Shown here: one piece after another, positions 1 to 6,771 of the stretch
Layout: every line of letters starts with the position of its first letter
Position numbering within the stretch: the stretch's first letter is position 1
Origin: Lachnospiraceae bacterium
Lineage (GTDB): Bacteria > Bacillota > Clostridia > Lachnospirales > Lachnospiraceae
NCBI GenBank assembly: GCA_021200345.1
Contig: JAJQGR010000301.1
Location: 1 to 9,300, forward strand
DNA: 9,300 nt
Direction of reading: 5' to 3'
Made by a program: the position numbers and the translations under genes
The notes under the pieces: model-generated
The model's database searches: none
Told to the model about the DNA's origin: nothing
The model's input: the letters and a program-made list of their open reading frames with translations, nothing else

Positions 1-267
1 GGGGATGCCATTGTGAAGGGCGGACGATATGATCAGCTGCTTCTTTATTTTGGATCGGATGCGCCGGCCGTGGGCTTTGCTGTTGTGGTGGATGATGTGA
101 TGGAGGCGCTGGATTATCAGAAAACGCCGGTTCCCGCGGCACAGGAGGCGGTAAAGCTGACTTATCACAATGAGGAGACCTATCTGGAGGCTCTGTCGGA
201 GGCGGCGCTGCTTCGCGGTCAGGGCAGGCGCGTGGTGTTGACCGGGGAGGTGGAAAATGAGTTCTGA
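1..267 (+). CDS. hisZ: ATP phosphoribosyltransferase regulatory subunit HisZ, 3' end only
   Basis: HisZ is a catalytically inactive paralogue of histidyl-tRNA synthetase. It assembles with short-form HisG and is needed for ATP phosphoribosyltransferase activity and histidine feedback. The reading frame is open from base 1, so the 5' end lies outside the window and 88 residues are visible. They begin GDAIVKGGRYDQLL, the class II synthetase motif with GGRYD, followed by APAVGFAVVVDDVMEAL, which corresponds to motif 3 of the HisS/HisZ fold. After this only about 50 residues remain, too few for the full anticodon-binding domain of HisS, which favours HisZ over HisS. The immediately following gene is a short hisG, the expected partner, and the two overlap by 11 bases. 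The terminal codons are ENEF-stop (TGA at 265-267). The call rests on the synthetase motif plus context. Confidence 0.9.
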   Translation, partial: GDAIVKGGRYDQLLLYFGSDAPAVGFAVVVDDVMEALDYQKTPVPAAQEAVKLTYHNEETYLEALSEAALLRGQGRRVVLTGEVENEF

Positions 268-907
268 CAGATATCTGACATTCGCCCTGGGCAAAGGCCG
301 TCTGGCAGACAAGACGCTTTCATTGTTAAATCAGATCGGGATTACATGTCAGGAGATGGAGGATAAAAGCTCCAGAAAGCTGATTTTTGTCAATGAGGAG
401 CTGAAGGTGCGATTTTTTCTGGCCAAAGGGCCGGATGTGCCCACCTATGTGGAGTATGGAGCCGCAGATCTGGGAGTGGTAGGAAAAGATACTATTTTGG
501 AGGAAAACAGGAGGGTATACGAGGTTCTGGACCTGGGCTTTGGTGCCTGCAGGATGTGCGTCTGCGGACCGCCGCAGGCAAAGCAGCTTTTACAGAATCA
601 TGAGAGAATACGGGTGGCTACCAAATATCCGAATATTGCCAGGGATTATTTTCATAATAAAAAAAATCAGACCGTAGATCTGATAAAGCTGAACGGATCT
701 GTGGAACTGGGACCTTTGGTATCGCTGTCAGATGTGATCGTGGATATTGTGGAGACAGGGTCTACGCTGAAAGAGAATGGACTGGTGGTGCTGGAGGAAA
801 TTTGTCCGCTGTCAGCCAGACTGATTGTAAATCAGGTGTCGATGCAGATGGAGGCGGAGAGAATCCGGGGGCTGATCAGGGAGTTGTCGGAGGCGTTGAA
901 AGGATAG
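257..907 (+). CDS. hisG: ATP phosphoribosyltransferase catalytic subunit, short form
   Basis: HisG joins PRPP and ATP to give phosphoribosyl-ATP, the first committed step of histidine synthesis, in the cytosol. The product is 216 residues, the length of the short HisG class, which lacks the C-terminal regulatory (ACT-like) domain of long HisG and depends on HisZ. Visible family features are the N-terminal ALGKGRL (residues 10-16), the central AADLGVVGKDTI segment (69-80), and the PRPP-binding segment SDVIVDIVETGSTLKENGL (158-176). The chain stops about 40 residues after that segment, confirming that no regulatory domain follows. The start ATG is preceded by GGGGAGG at 244-250, six bases upstream, inside the end of hisZ, so the two genes are probably translationally coupled. 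The next gene begins three bases after its stop. Confidence 0.97.
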   Translation: MSSDRYLTFALGKGRLADKTLSLLNQIGITCQEMEDKSSRKLIFVNEELKVRFFLAKGPDVPTYVEYGAADLGVVGKDTILEENRRVYEVLDLGFGACRMCVCGPPQAKQLLQNHERIRVATKYPNIARDYFHNKKNQTVDLIKLNGSVELGPLVSLSDVIVDIVETGSTLKENGLVVLEEICPLSARLIVNQVSMQMEAERIRGLIRELSEALKG

Positions 908-910
908 GAT

Positions 911-2203
911 ATGAAAACAATAGCACTTACTGAAGAAAGTCGAAAGAATTTATTGAACACGCTTTTAAAACGCAGTCCCAATCATTATGGCAGTTATGAG
1001 AAGACGGTTCAGGACATTATCGCGCAGGTTCGTAAGAAAGGAGATCAGGCCCTTTTTGAACTGACGAAACAGTTTGACGGCTGTGATATTAATCGGCAAA
1101 ATATCCGTGTAACGGCTCAGGAGATGGATGAGGCGGTGGCTGCGGTGGATCCGGAGTTGTATGCGGTGATGGAGAGAGCTGCGGCCAATATCCGAATTTT
1201 TCACGAAAAACAGAAGAGAAATTCCTGGTTTGAATCCAGACCGGATGGCAGCATCCTGGGGCAGAAAGTGACTCCTGTTGCCAGAAGCGGCGTGTATGTA
1301 CCCGGGGGAAAGGCGGCGCTGTCGTCCAGTCTTTTGATGAATGTGATTCCGGCCAGAGTGGCGGGGGTAAAAAAAATTGTGCTTACCACGCCTCCGGGGA
1401 AAGATGGAAAGATTCCCGCGGTGACTCTGGCGGCAGCCAGGATTGCCGGAGTGGACGAGATTTATAAAGTGGGTGGAGCTCAGGCCATCGCGGCGATGGC
1501 CTTTGGAACAGAGAGCGTTCCAAAGGTGGACAAGATTACGGGACCGGGGAATATTTTTGTTGCTCTAGCCAAAAAGCAGGTCTTTGGGTATGTGGGAATT
1601 GATTCTATCGCGGGTCCCAGCGAGGTGCTGGTGCTGGCGGATGAGACCGCCAATCCCCGTTATGTGGCGGCCGACCTGTTGAGTCAGGCCGAACATGATG
1701 AGCTGGCCAGCGCCATTCTGATTACCACATCAGAGGATCTGGCCAGGCAGGTGGAAGCCGAAATTGACCAGTTTGTGGAGAAGCTGGAGAGAAAGGCCAT
1801 TCTGGAGAAATCGTTGGAAAATTACGGCTATATTTTGCTGGCCCGGAGCATGGATGAGGCCATTGAAGCGGCCAATGAGATTGCTTCTGAGCATCTGGAG
1901 ATTCTGACCAGGAATCCCTTTGAGGTCATGACAAAAATTGAAAACGCGGGGGCAATTTTTTTGGGAGAATATTCTTCGGAGCCTCTTGGAGATTATTACG
2001 CGGGTCCCAACCATATTCTGCCTACCAACGGTACGGCCAGATTTTTCTCCCCTTTAAGCGTGGATGACTTTATCAAAAAGAGCAGTATTATCAGTTATTC
2101 CCGTTCGGCACTGGATGCGGTGCACGAGGATGTTGAGGCATTTGCTAAGAGCGAAGGTCTGACGGCGCACGCCAATTCTATTCATGTCAGGTTTGAAAAT
2201 TAA
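911..2203 (+). CDS. hisD: Histidinol dehydrogenase
   Basis: HisD oxidises L-histidinol to L-histidine in two NAD-dependent steps, the end of the pathway. The 430-residue length is standard for the family. The zinc ligands known from the E. coli enzyme are all present: Q259 and H262 in LLSQAEHDE, D361 in LGDYYAGPNHILPT, and H420 in LTAHANSIHVRF. The catalytic Glu-His pair is E327-H328 in IASEHLEIL. The signature core KVGGAQAIAAMAFGT (residues 186-200) and KITGPGNIFVALAKKQVFG follow the family closely, as does DSIAGPSEVLVLAD. The start ATG has AAAGGA at 899-904, six bases upstream, and the gene follows hisG after three bases, so it sits in the same operon. Nothing is missing or unusual; the enzyme should be active. 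Confidence 0.98.
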   Translation: MKTIALTEESRKNLLNTLLKRSPNHYGSYEKTVQDIIAQVRKKGDQALFELTKQFDGCDINRQNIRVTAQEMDEAVAAVDPELYAVMERAAANIRIFHEKQKRNSWFESRPDGSILGQKVTPVARSGVYVPGGKAALSSSLLMNVIPARVAGVKKIVLTTPPGKDGKIPAVTLAAARIAGVDEIYKVGGAQAIAAMAFGTESVPKVDKITGPGNIFVALAKKQVFGYVGIDSIAGPSEVLVLADETANPRYVAADLLSQAEHDELASAILITTSEDLARQVEAEIDQFVEKLERKAILEKSLENYGYILLARSMDEAIEAANEIASEHLEILTRNPFEVMTKIENAGAIFLGEYSSEPLGDYYAGPNHILPTNGTARFFSPLSVDDFIKKSSIISYSRSALDAVHEDVEAFAKSEGLTAHANSIHVRFEN

Positions 2204-2225
2204 GTTTCAGGAAAGGGGAACGAAA

Positions 2226-2810
2226 ATGAGAACCGCAGAAATCAGAAGAGCAACAAAAGAAACGGACATTTCCATGACTCTTTGTCTGGATGGCACCGGA
2301 AAGGCTGAGGTGGAAAGCGGCATAGGATTTTTTGATCATATGTTGAACAGCTTCGCCAGACATGGACTATTTGACCTGAAAGTAAAAATCAATGGGGATC
2401 TGCAGGTGGATGCTCATCACAGCGTGGAGGACTGCGGTCTTGTGCTGGGGCAGGCCATCCGGGAGGCTGTGGGCGACAAAAAGGGAATCCGAAGGTACGG
2501 CTATTTTGTGCTGCCTATGGATGAGGTACTGGTGCTCTGCGCGGTGGATTTGTGCGGCAGACCCTATTTTTCTATGGATGCGGAATTCCCGACGCAGCGC
2601 TGCGGGGAATTCGATACGGAGCTGGTGAGGGAATTTTTCTATGCGGTGTCTTATTCGGCAGCCATGAATCTGCATGTGAAGGTTTTGTCGCCGGGAAACA
2701 GTCACCACATGGCTGAGGCAATGTTTAAAGCCTTTGCCAAGGCACTGGATATGGCGGTTTCGTATGATGAGAGAATTACAGATGTGCTGAGTACGAAAGG
2801 GAGTTTATAA
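2226..2810 (+). CDS. hisB: Imidazoleglycerol-phosphate dehydratase
   Basis: HisB dehydrates imidazole glycerol phosphate to imidazole acetol phosphate, using a dinuclear manganese site. The 194-residue product is a monofunctional dehydratase; no histidinol-phosphate phosphatase domain is fused to it. Both metal-binding repeats of the family are present: DAHHSVEDCGLVLGQ with H64, H65, E68 and D69, and NSHHMAEAMFKAFAKAL with H160, H161 and E164. The segment GIGFFDHMLNSFARHGLFDL (residues 32-51) is also typical. I chose ATG 2226, which gives the usual N-terminus MRTAEIRRATKETDI and has an AGGAAAGGGG-like ribosome site at about 2209-2218. An in-frame ATG at 2184 would add 14 residues overlapping the end of hisD and has no good site upstream. 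The gene lies 22 bases after hisD. Confidence 0.97.
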   Translation: MRTAEIRRATKETDISMTLCLDGTGKAEVESGIGFFDHMLNSFARHGLFDLKVKINGDLQVDAHHSVEDCGLVLGQAIREAVGDKKGIRRYGYFVLPMDEVLVLCAVDLCGRPYFSMDAEFPTQRCGEFDTELVREFFYAVSYSAAMNLHVKVLSPGNSHHMAEAMFKAFAKALDMAVSYDERITDVLSTKGSL

Positions 2811-2821
2811 GTACTTGCTGT

Positions 2822-2835
2822 ATGGGATCGCCCAT
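2822..2835 (+). other. Small hairpin in the hisB-hisIE gap
   Basis: The 64-base gap between hisB and the hisIE start contains ATGGG-ATCG-CCCAT, a five-pair stem with a four-base loop. It has no T run, so it is not an intrinsic terminator. It could be an mRNA stability or processing element within the operon, or have no function. The structure is visible; its role is unknown. Confidence 0.35.
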
Positions 2836-2874
2836 CCGCACTCTGCACTGCAACAGGAATACGGGGGATACTGT

Positions 2875-4023
2875 ATGAATGGATTGATTGCCACTATATA
2901 TATGAAAAACGGACAGGTAGTAACGTCTCCTGAAAATCCGCAGGTGCTGGATGTTTCTCCGGTTGATCTGGCAGCGGCCGCGCAGGAGCATGGGGCGCAC
3001 GCCCTCTATATTGGAAATCTTGCGGATACGGATGGAGAGCACGACACGAATCTGGGGATTCTGAGGGAAATCTGTGCGGCCTCCGAAGTCCCCGTCATCG
3101 GCGCGGAGTATCATTTCCTGAACCGAATGGAGGATGTGAAAAAGCAGCTTTACGCAGGCTGCAGGCATGTGGTGCTGGATGGGGACAGCCCAGAGTCCAT
3201 GGCGGTACTGAAGGAGGTCTCGCAGAAATTTGGCAGGGAGAAAATCTTTGTTCGTGCACTTGATCCTTCTGAACCGAAAGGCACCACACTGGATGAAATC
3301 ACCAAATTTGCGGCTGAGGTGATGGATTTAACTGATACGGAGAGATTTGCGGATGCATTTTGTCTGGTGCAGCAGGAGAGACCGGAAGAAAACGCGCTGG
3401 AGGCGGCCTTTGACTGGAATGATTTCAAAAAGGATCCTCAGGGGCTGGTGCCTGTGATTGTGCAGGATGATAAGACCGGGCAGGTGCTGATGGCTGCTTA
3501 TATGAATGAGCAGGCTTATGCAGACACGATTCGCACAGGACGAATGAACTATTACAGCCGCTCCCGCAAAACGCAGTGGCTCAAGGGGGAAACTTCCGGC
3601 CATTATCAATATGTTAAGAGTCTGACTGCGGACTGTGATATGGATACGATCCTGGCAACAGTGCGTCAGATTGGCGCGGCCTGTCATACCGGCAGCTATT
3701 CCTGTTTCTTTAACGAGATTACTCCAAAGCAGTATCAGGAGAAGAACCCTCTGCAGGTTTTTGAGGATGTTTATGGGGTGATACTGGACCGGAAAATTCA
3801 TCCGAAAGAGGGGTCCTATACCAATTATCTTTTTGATAAGGGAATTGATAAAATCTTAAAGAAGGTAGGGGAGGAGGCCACAGAGATTATCATTGCGGCC
3901 AAGAACCCTGATCCCGAAGAAATCAAATATGAGATTTCTGATTTCCTGTATCATATGATGGTGCTGATGGCGGAAAAAGGCGTTACCTGGGAGGATATTA
4001 CCACGGAGCTGGCAAACAGATAA
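2875..4023 (+). CDS. hisI: Phosphoribosyl-AMP cyclohydrolase / phosphoribosyl-ATP pyrophosphatase with N-terminal HisA/HisF-like domain
   Basis: This 382-residue protein performs steps 2 and 3 of histidine synthesis. Residues about 178-282 are the cyclohydrolase HisI, with WLKGETSGH (235-243), metal aspartates in DCDMD (253-257) and cysteines C254, C270 and C277. Residues about 293-382 are the pyrophosphohydrolase HisE, with KKVGEEATEII (E333, E334, E337) and EISDFLYHMMVLM. Ordinary HisIE proteins are near 200-220 residues. The extra N-terminal 175 resemble the first half of a HisA/HisF barrel: LIATIYMKNGQVV aligns to strand 1, and SPVDLAAAAQEHGAHALYIGNLADTDG to the next unit. The strand-1 catalytic Asp is Tyr9 and the glycine-rich phosphate loop after PVIGA reads EYHF, so this part is probably not an active isomerase or cyclase. 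ATG 2875 is chosen because GGGGG lies seven bases upstream; a TTG at 2815 would add 20 residues. The gene closes the operon. Confidence 0.93.
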   Translation: MNGLIATIYMKNGQVVTSPENPQVLDVSPVDLAAAAQEHGAHALYIGNLADTDGEHDTNLGILREICAASEVPVIGAEYHFLNRMEDVKKQLYAGCRHVVLDGDSPESMAVLKEVSQKFGREKIFVRALDPSEPKGTTLDEITKFAAEVMDLTDTERFADAFCLVQQERPEENALEAAFDWNDFKKDPQGLVPVIVQDDKTGQVLMAAYMNEQAYADTIRTGRMNYYSRSRKTQWLKGETSGHYQYVKSLTADCDMDTILATVRQIGAACHTGSYSCFFNEITPKQYQEKNPLQVFEDVYGVILDRKIHPKEGSYTNYLFDKGIDKILKKVGEEATEIIIAAKNPDPEEIKYEISDFLYHMMVLMAEKGVTWEDITTELANR

Positions 4024-4030
4024 GAAAACA

Positions 4031-4074
4031 AGCCCTGAAAGCGTTTGATCCAAGAGCGCTTTCAGGGCTGTTTT
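4031..4074 (+). terminator. Bidirectional intrinsic terminator between hisIE and the MATE gene
   Basis: A perfect 13-pair stem, AGCCCTGAAAGCG (4031-4043) with CGCTTTCAGGGCT (4057-4069), encloses a 13-base loop. On the + strand it is followed by GTTTT, seven bases after the hisIE stop codon. On the - strand the stem is followed by TGTTTTCTTA, 16 bases beyond the MATE stop. One hairpin can therefore end transcription of both convergent genes. Confidence 0.92.
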
Positions 4075-4084
4075 AAAATAAAGG

Positions 4085-5475
4085 TTAATTCACTGCTGTT
4101 TTCTGATCGTCACGTATTGGCTTTAACAGCTTTCTGTCCAGACGGATGAAGAAAACAATACTGAAAGCCAGAGACACCAGCTCCGCGATAGGCCAGGCGT
4201 ACCACACCATTGACAGGTCACCTGTCTGTGCCAGCAAATATGCCAGAGGGACCAGTACCACCAATTGTCTTAAGAAAGAGATCAGCATACTGCTGACGCC
4301 GCTGCCCAGTGCCTGGAAGAAAGAGGTGCAGACCACACAGATGCCCGCAAGCAGAAAGCTAAGGCTGATGGTGCGAAGAGCCGGAACGCCAATGGCGAGC
4401 ATATCGTCGGATGCGCTGAACAGCTTCAGAAGCTGTGTGGGAATCATCTGCATCAAAAGGAATACACAGAACATAATACATTCCGCATAGATCATTCCCA
4501 GTTGGACGGTCTTTTTGATTCGTTCCGGCTTTCTTGCTCCGTAGTTGTAGGCCACAATCGGCACAATGCCGTTGTTCATGCCAAAGACCGGCATAAAGGC
4601 GAAGCTTTGCAGCTTAAAATAGACGCCGAACACAGCCACCGCGGTGGAGGAGAATACCACCAGGATATTGTTGATACAGAAAGTCATAATGGAACCAATG
4701 GCTACCATCAGTATTGAGGGAACACCGATGTAAAGAATATTGCCGATGGCTTTGATGTCCGGTTTAAACTCCTTTATATGGAGTTGAATCTCATCATTTA
4801 CTCTGAAATTCAGGAACAGTGCCAGAATACCGGCCGCAATCTGTCCCAGCACGGTAGCGGCCGCCGCGCCTTTGATCCCCATGGCAGGGAAAGGGCCGAT
4901 GCCAAAAATCAGTAAGGGGTCAAAGATGATGTTAAGGATGGCTCCCAGCCCCTGGGTAAACATGGTATAGATGGTCTTGCCTGTGGACTGCAGCAGACGC
5001 TCAAAGATCACTTCCGTGTAAATGCCGAAGCTGAAGCACAGAACAATAGAAAGATAATCTACTCCGTATTGTGTGATCGAGGTATCGGCTCCCTGCAGGG
5101 TAAATACCAGCCGGGTGGCTGTCAGTCCGAAGAGCAGAAAGATCAGATACCCGATGGCTTCCAGAAAAATGCCGTGCATGGCCATCTGGTTGGATGCCTT
5201 GAAATTTTTTTGCCCAGCTCTCTGGAAACCAGAGCGTTGGTACCTACGGCCAGACCGGTGGAAACGCCGATCATCAGATTTTGTACAGGGAAGGCCATGG
5301 AAACGGCAGTCAGCGCATCCTCACTGAGCCTTGCCACGAAAATACTGTCTACTACATTATAAAGCGCCTGCACCAGCATGGAGAGCATCATGGGCAGCGC
5401 CATGGTGATCAGCAGCCGGTTGACGGGCATAACGCCCATCTTATTCTCAGCGGGCGCAGCTGTCTCGTTATTCAT
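4085..5475 (-). pseudogene. MATE-family efflux transporter, frameshifted in a 7-A run
   Basis: MATE proteins are 12-helix inner-membrane antiporters that export drugs or toxic metabolites using a sodium or proton gradient. The N-terminal 90 residues lie in one frame and carry the family opening LLITMALPMMLSMLVQALYN, VVDSIFVARLSEDALTAVSM and GLAVGTNALVSRELGKK. That frame then runs off into ISRHPTRW and stops at 5143. The rest (NFKASNQMAMHGIFLEAIGY onward to RDDQKTAVN) is in a second frame and contains the second-half motif SFAFMPVFGMNNGIVPIVAYNYGARKPERI. The break is at a coding-strand run of seven A (5211 down to 5205); eight A would restore one 463-residue protein, the normal MATE length. 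Start ATG 5475 has GGAGG nine bases upstream. It may be a recent null allele, a slippage-corrected gene, or a sequencing error. Substrate unknown. Confidence 0.9.
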
Positions 5476-5524
5476 TCTTCTTTTCCTCCGCTTTTTTCAT
5501 ATTTACATTTTTTTGCCAGAGGAT

Positions 5525-5553
5525 ATTCTATAGTAATAATAAATTCTTGTCAA
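5525..5553 (-). promoter_or_regulatory. Sigma-A promoter for the MATE gene
   Basis: On the - strand the sequence reads TTGACA (5553-5548), then exactly 17 bases, then TAGAAT (5530-5525). The -35 is a perfect consensus and the -10 matches five of six. It lies about 50 bases upstream of the MATE start codon. Its -35 box overlaps that of the opposing + strand promoter. Confidence 0.8.
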
Positions 5554-5575
5554 TATATGGTTTTTCTGGGATAAT
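5547..5575 (+). promoter_or_regulatory. Sigma-A promoter for the ketopantoate-reductase-like gene
   Basis: The + strand reads TTGTCA (5547-5552), 17 bases, then GATAAT (5570-5575), each box one base off consensus. It lies 58 bases upstream of the start codon at 5634. Five of its six -35 bases are also the -35 of the divergent MATE promoter, so simultaneous occupation by two polymerases is unlikely. Confidence 0.75.
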
Positions 5576-5633
5576 ATAAAATATAAAGAAAAGCTGTTAT
5601 TTTAATGAAGAAAGAGAGGGCGTTTACACAAAA

Positions 5634-6569
5634 ATGGAAATTAAAAAAGTAACATTGATTGGTCTTGGGGCTATGGGTTCTTTTTTCGCACCCCGTCTGG
5701 CGGCCGGCCTTGGGCCGGGTGCATTCCGGGTGCTTGCACAGGGAGAGCGGAAAGAGCGGCTTATGAAACAGGGAGTTACCCTGAACGGAGTCAATTATAA
5801 ATTTCCGGTGATTGAGCCGTCGCTTCAGGGCGAAGAGGCGGATCTGGTGATCATGGCGGTAAAGGACACGGGGCTGGATCAGGCCATACAGGATATTGGC
5901 AATCAAATTGGCCCTGACACCCAGATTCTGTGCGTGATGAACGGAATTGAAAGCGAGGAGAAGGTGGCGGCTGCCTATGGCTGGGAGCATGTACTCTATT
6001 CTTATATGAGAATATCCATCGTTATGGATAAAGGAATCGCGAATTTTAACCCGGATGGAGGCTCAGTGCATTTTGGAGAAAAGCAAAATACCACACTTTC
6101 TCCCCGTGTGCTGGCTGTGAAAGAGGTGTTTGATTCCTGTGGTATTCCTTATGAAATCGACGCCGACATGCTGAAAGGACTGTGGTTTAAGTTCATGTGC
6201 AATGTGGGTGAAAATATGACCTGCGCCCTGTTGGGAATTCCTTTCGGTGTGTTCCGCACAAACGAAGACGCCAATTTTATCCGCCGGGCCGCCATGCGGG
6301 AGGTGGCCGCAATCGCGCAGAAAAAAGGCATTAACATTGGTGAGGCGGAGATAGAAAGGCAGGAAAAAACCATCGTAAAGCTTCCGTTTGAAAACAAACC
6401 GTCCACGCTTCAGGATCTGGAGCGGGGTAAAAAAACAGAGGTGGCCATGTTTTCCGGAACGGTCATTCGATTGGGGGAGGAGCTTGGCGTGGATACCCCT
6501 GTCAACCGTGTACTGTATCACGGGATTCGGGTAAAAGAAACGGAGAATGAAAGACGGAATGGCAAATGA
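5634..6569 (+). CDS. Ketopantoate reductase family protein (2-dehydropantoate 2-reductase-like)
   Basis: Members of this family reduce 2-dehydropantoate to pantoate with NADPH in pantothenate/CoA synthesis, but many bacteria carry several paralogues acting on other 2-keto acids. The 311-residue product has the usual two-domain layout. The N-terminal Rossmann fold has GLGAMGSFFA (glycines 10, 12 and 15), with AVKDTGLDQAI carrying K77 and VMNGIESEEKV carrying N103. The C-terminal helical domain has LKGLWFKFMCNVGENMTCAL with K186, the expected catalytic lysine, and N190, then STLQDLERGKKTEVAMFSG with S257, D261 and E269. All key residues of the E. coli enzyme appear retained. It has its own promoter and no panB, panC or panD neighbour, so I withhold the symbol panE. 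The ribosome site GAGAGGG (5614-5620) is 13 bases from the ATG, rather far. No convincing terminator follows. Confidence 0.88.
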   Translation: MEIKKVTLIGLGAMGSFFAPRLAAGLGPGAFRVLAQGERKERLMKQGVTLNGVNYKFPVIEPSLQGEEADLVIMAVKDTGLDQAIQDIGNQIGPDTQILCVMNGIESEEKVAAAYGWEHVLYSYMRISIVMDKGIANFNPDGGSVHFGEKQNTTLSPRVLAVKEVFDSCGIPYEIDADMLKGLWFKFMCNVGENMTCALLGIPFGVFRTNEDANFIRRAAMREVAAIAQKKGINIGEAEIERQEKTIVKLPFENKPSTLQDLERGKKTEVAMFSGTVIRLGEELGVDTPVNRVLYHGIRVKETENERRNGK

Positions 6570-6613
6570 GCCGGATTTTGTTAAAATTAGGTATATTCTT
6601 TTTCACAGGGATA

Positions 6614-6622
6614 TGTTATAAT
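6614..6622 (+). promoter_or_regulatory. Extended -10 promoter upstream of the purine permease leader
   Basis: The sequence TGTTATAAT is a perfect TATAAT (6617-6622) with the TG of an extended -10 element one base upstream. No good -35 lies at the expected distance (6594-6599 is TATTCT), which an extended -10 can tolerate. Transcription would start near 6629, leaving a leader of about 140 bases before the permease ATG at 6772. Confidence 0.68.
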
Positions 6623-6629
6623 CTCTGGG

Positions 6630-6771
6630 TGTCTGGCAGATGAACAGTTGTCCGTTTGCCACGCACAAAAGTTACTGCTGTTTGCGGAATGACGTAAATG
6701 GATCATGGCCTTTTCAAGTTGCCTGACATAATATATTCCGCAGCATCTTTATGAGAGGAAGGGTAGGAAAA
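6630..6771 (+). promoter_or_regulatory. Structured 5' leader of the purine permease gene, candidate riboswitch of unassigned class
   Basis: The predicted leader begins with TGTCTGGCA (6630-6638), which pairs with TGCCTGACA (6720-6728) through eight pairs around one T-T mismatch, resembling an aptamer P1 stem enclosing 81 bases. Inside it TCCGTTTGC (6651-6659) can pair with GTAAATGGA (6694-6702), including two G-U pairs, and CGCA (6662-6665) with TGCG (6683-6686). An alternative stem TGCGGAAT (6683-6690) with ATTCCGCA (6735-6742) crosses the P1 stem, so the two are mutually exclusive in a simple fold. CTTTTC (6710-6715) could also cover GAGAGG (6753-6758) near the ribosome site. The conserved purine-riboswitch strings (GTTTCTACC, CCGTAAA) are absent, and I cannot place it in a known class. 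No strong terminator is seen, so any control is more likely translational. Confidence 0.45.

Noticed and set aside
2815..2874. A 20-residue N-terminal extension of HisIE from a TTG start
   Set aside because: The added residues resemble no family member, TTG is a weak start, and ATG 2875 has GGGGG at the correct distance.
4085..5185. A separate short MATE protein starting at the ATG at 5185 (- strand)
   Set aside because: This ATG is internal to the restored 463-residue protein (MAMHGIFLEA follows KASNQ), and starting there would remove the first helices.
5143..5211. Programmed -1 ribosomal frameshift at the A7 run of the MATE gene
   Set aside because: The run in frame is GGC AAA AAA ATT, so the P-site tRNA would have to re-pair with CAA. 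No downstream stimulatory hairpin was noticed, and programmed frameshifting is not known for MATE proteins. Transcriptional slippage or error is more likely.
6063..6521. A 152-codon open frame on the - strand inside the ketopantoate-reductase-like gene
   Set aside because: It is fully antisense to a well-supported gene, and its His/Arg-rich translation resembles no protein I recognise. The same holds for the long antisense frames in hisD, hisB and hisIE.
6617..6720. A classical purine (guanine/adenine) riboswitch upstream of the permease
   Set aside because: The permease type and TATAAT-like start suggested it, but the conserved strings GTTTCTACC and CCGTAAA and the loop-loop arrangement are not present, so only an unassigned leader is claimed.
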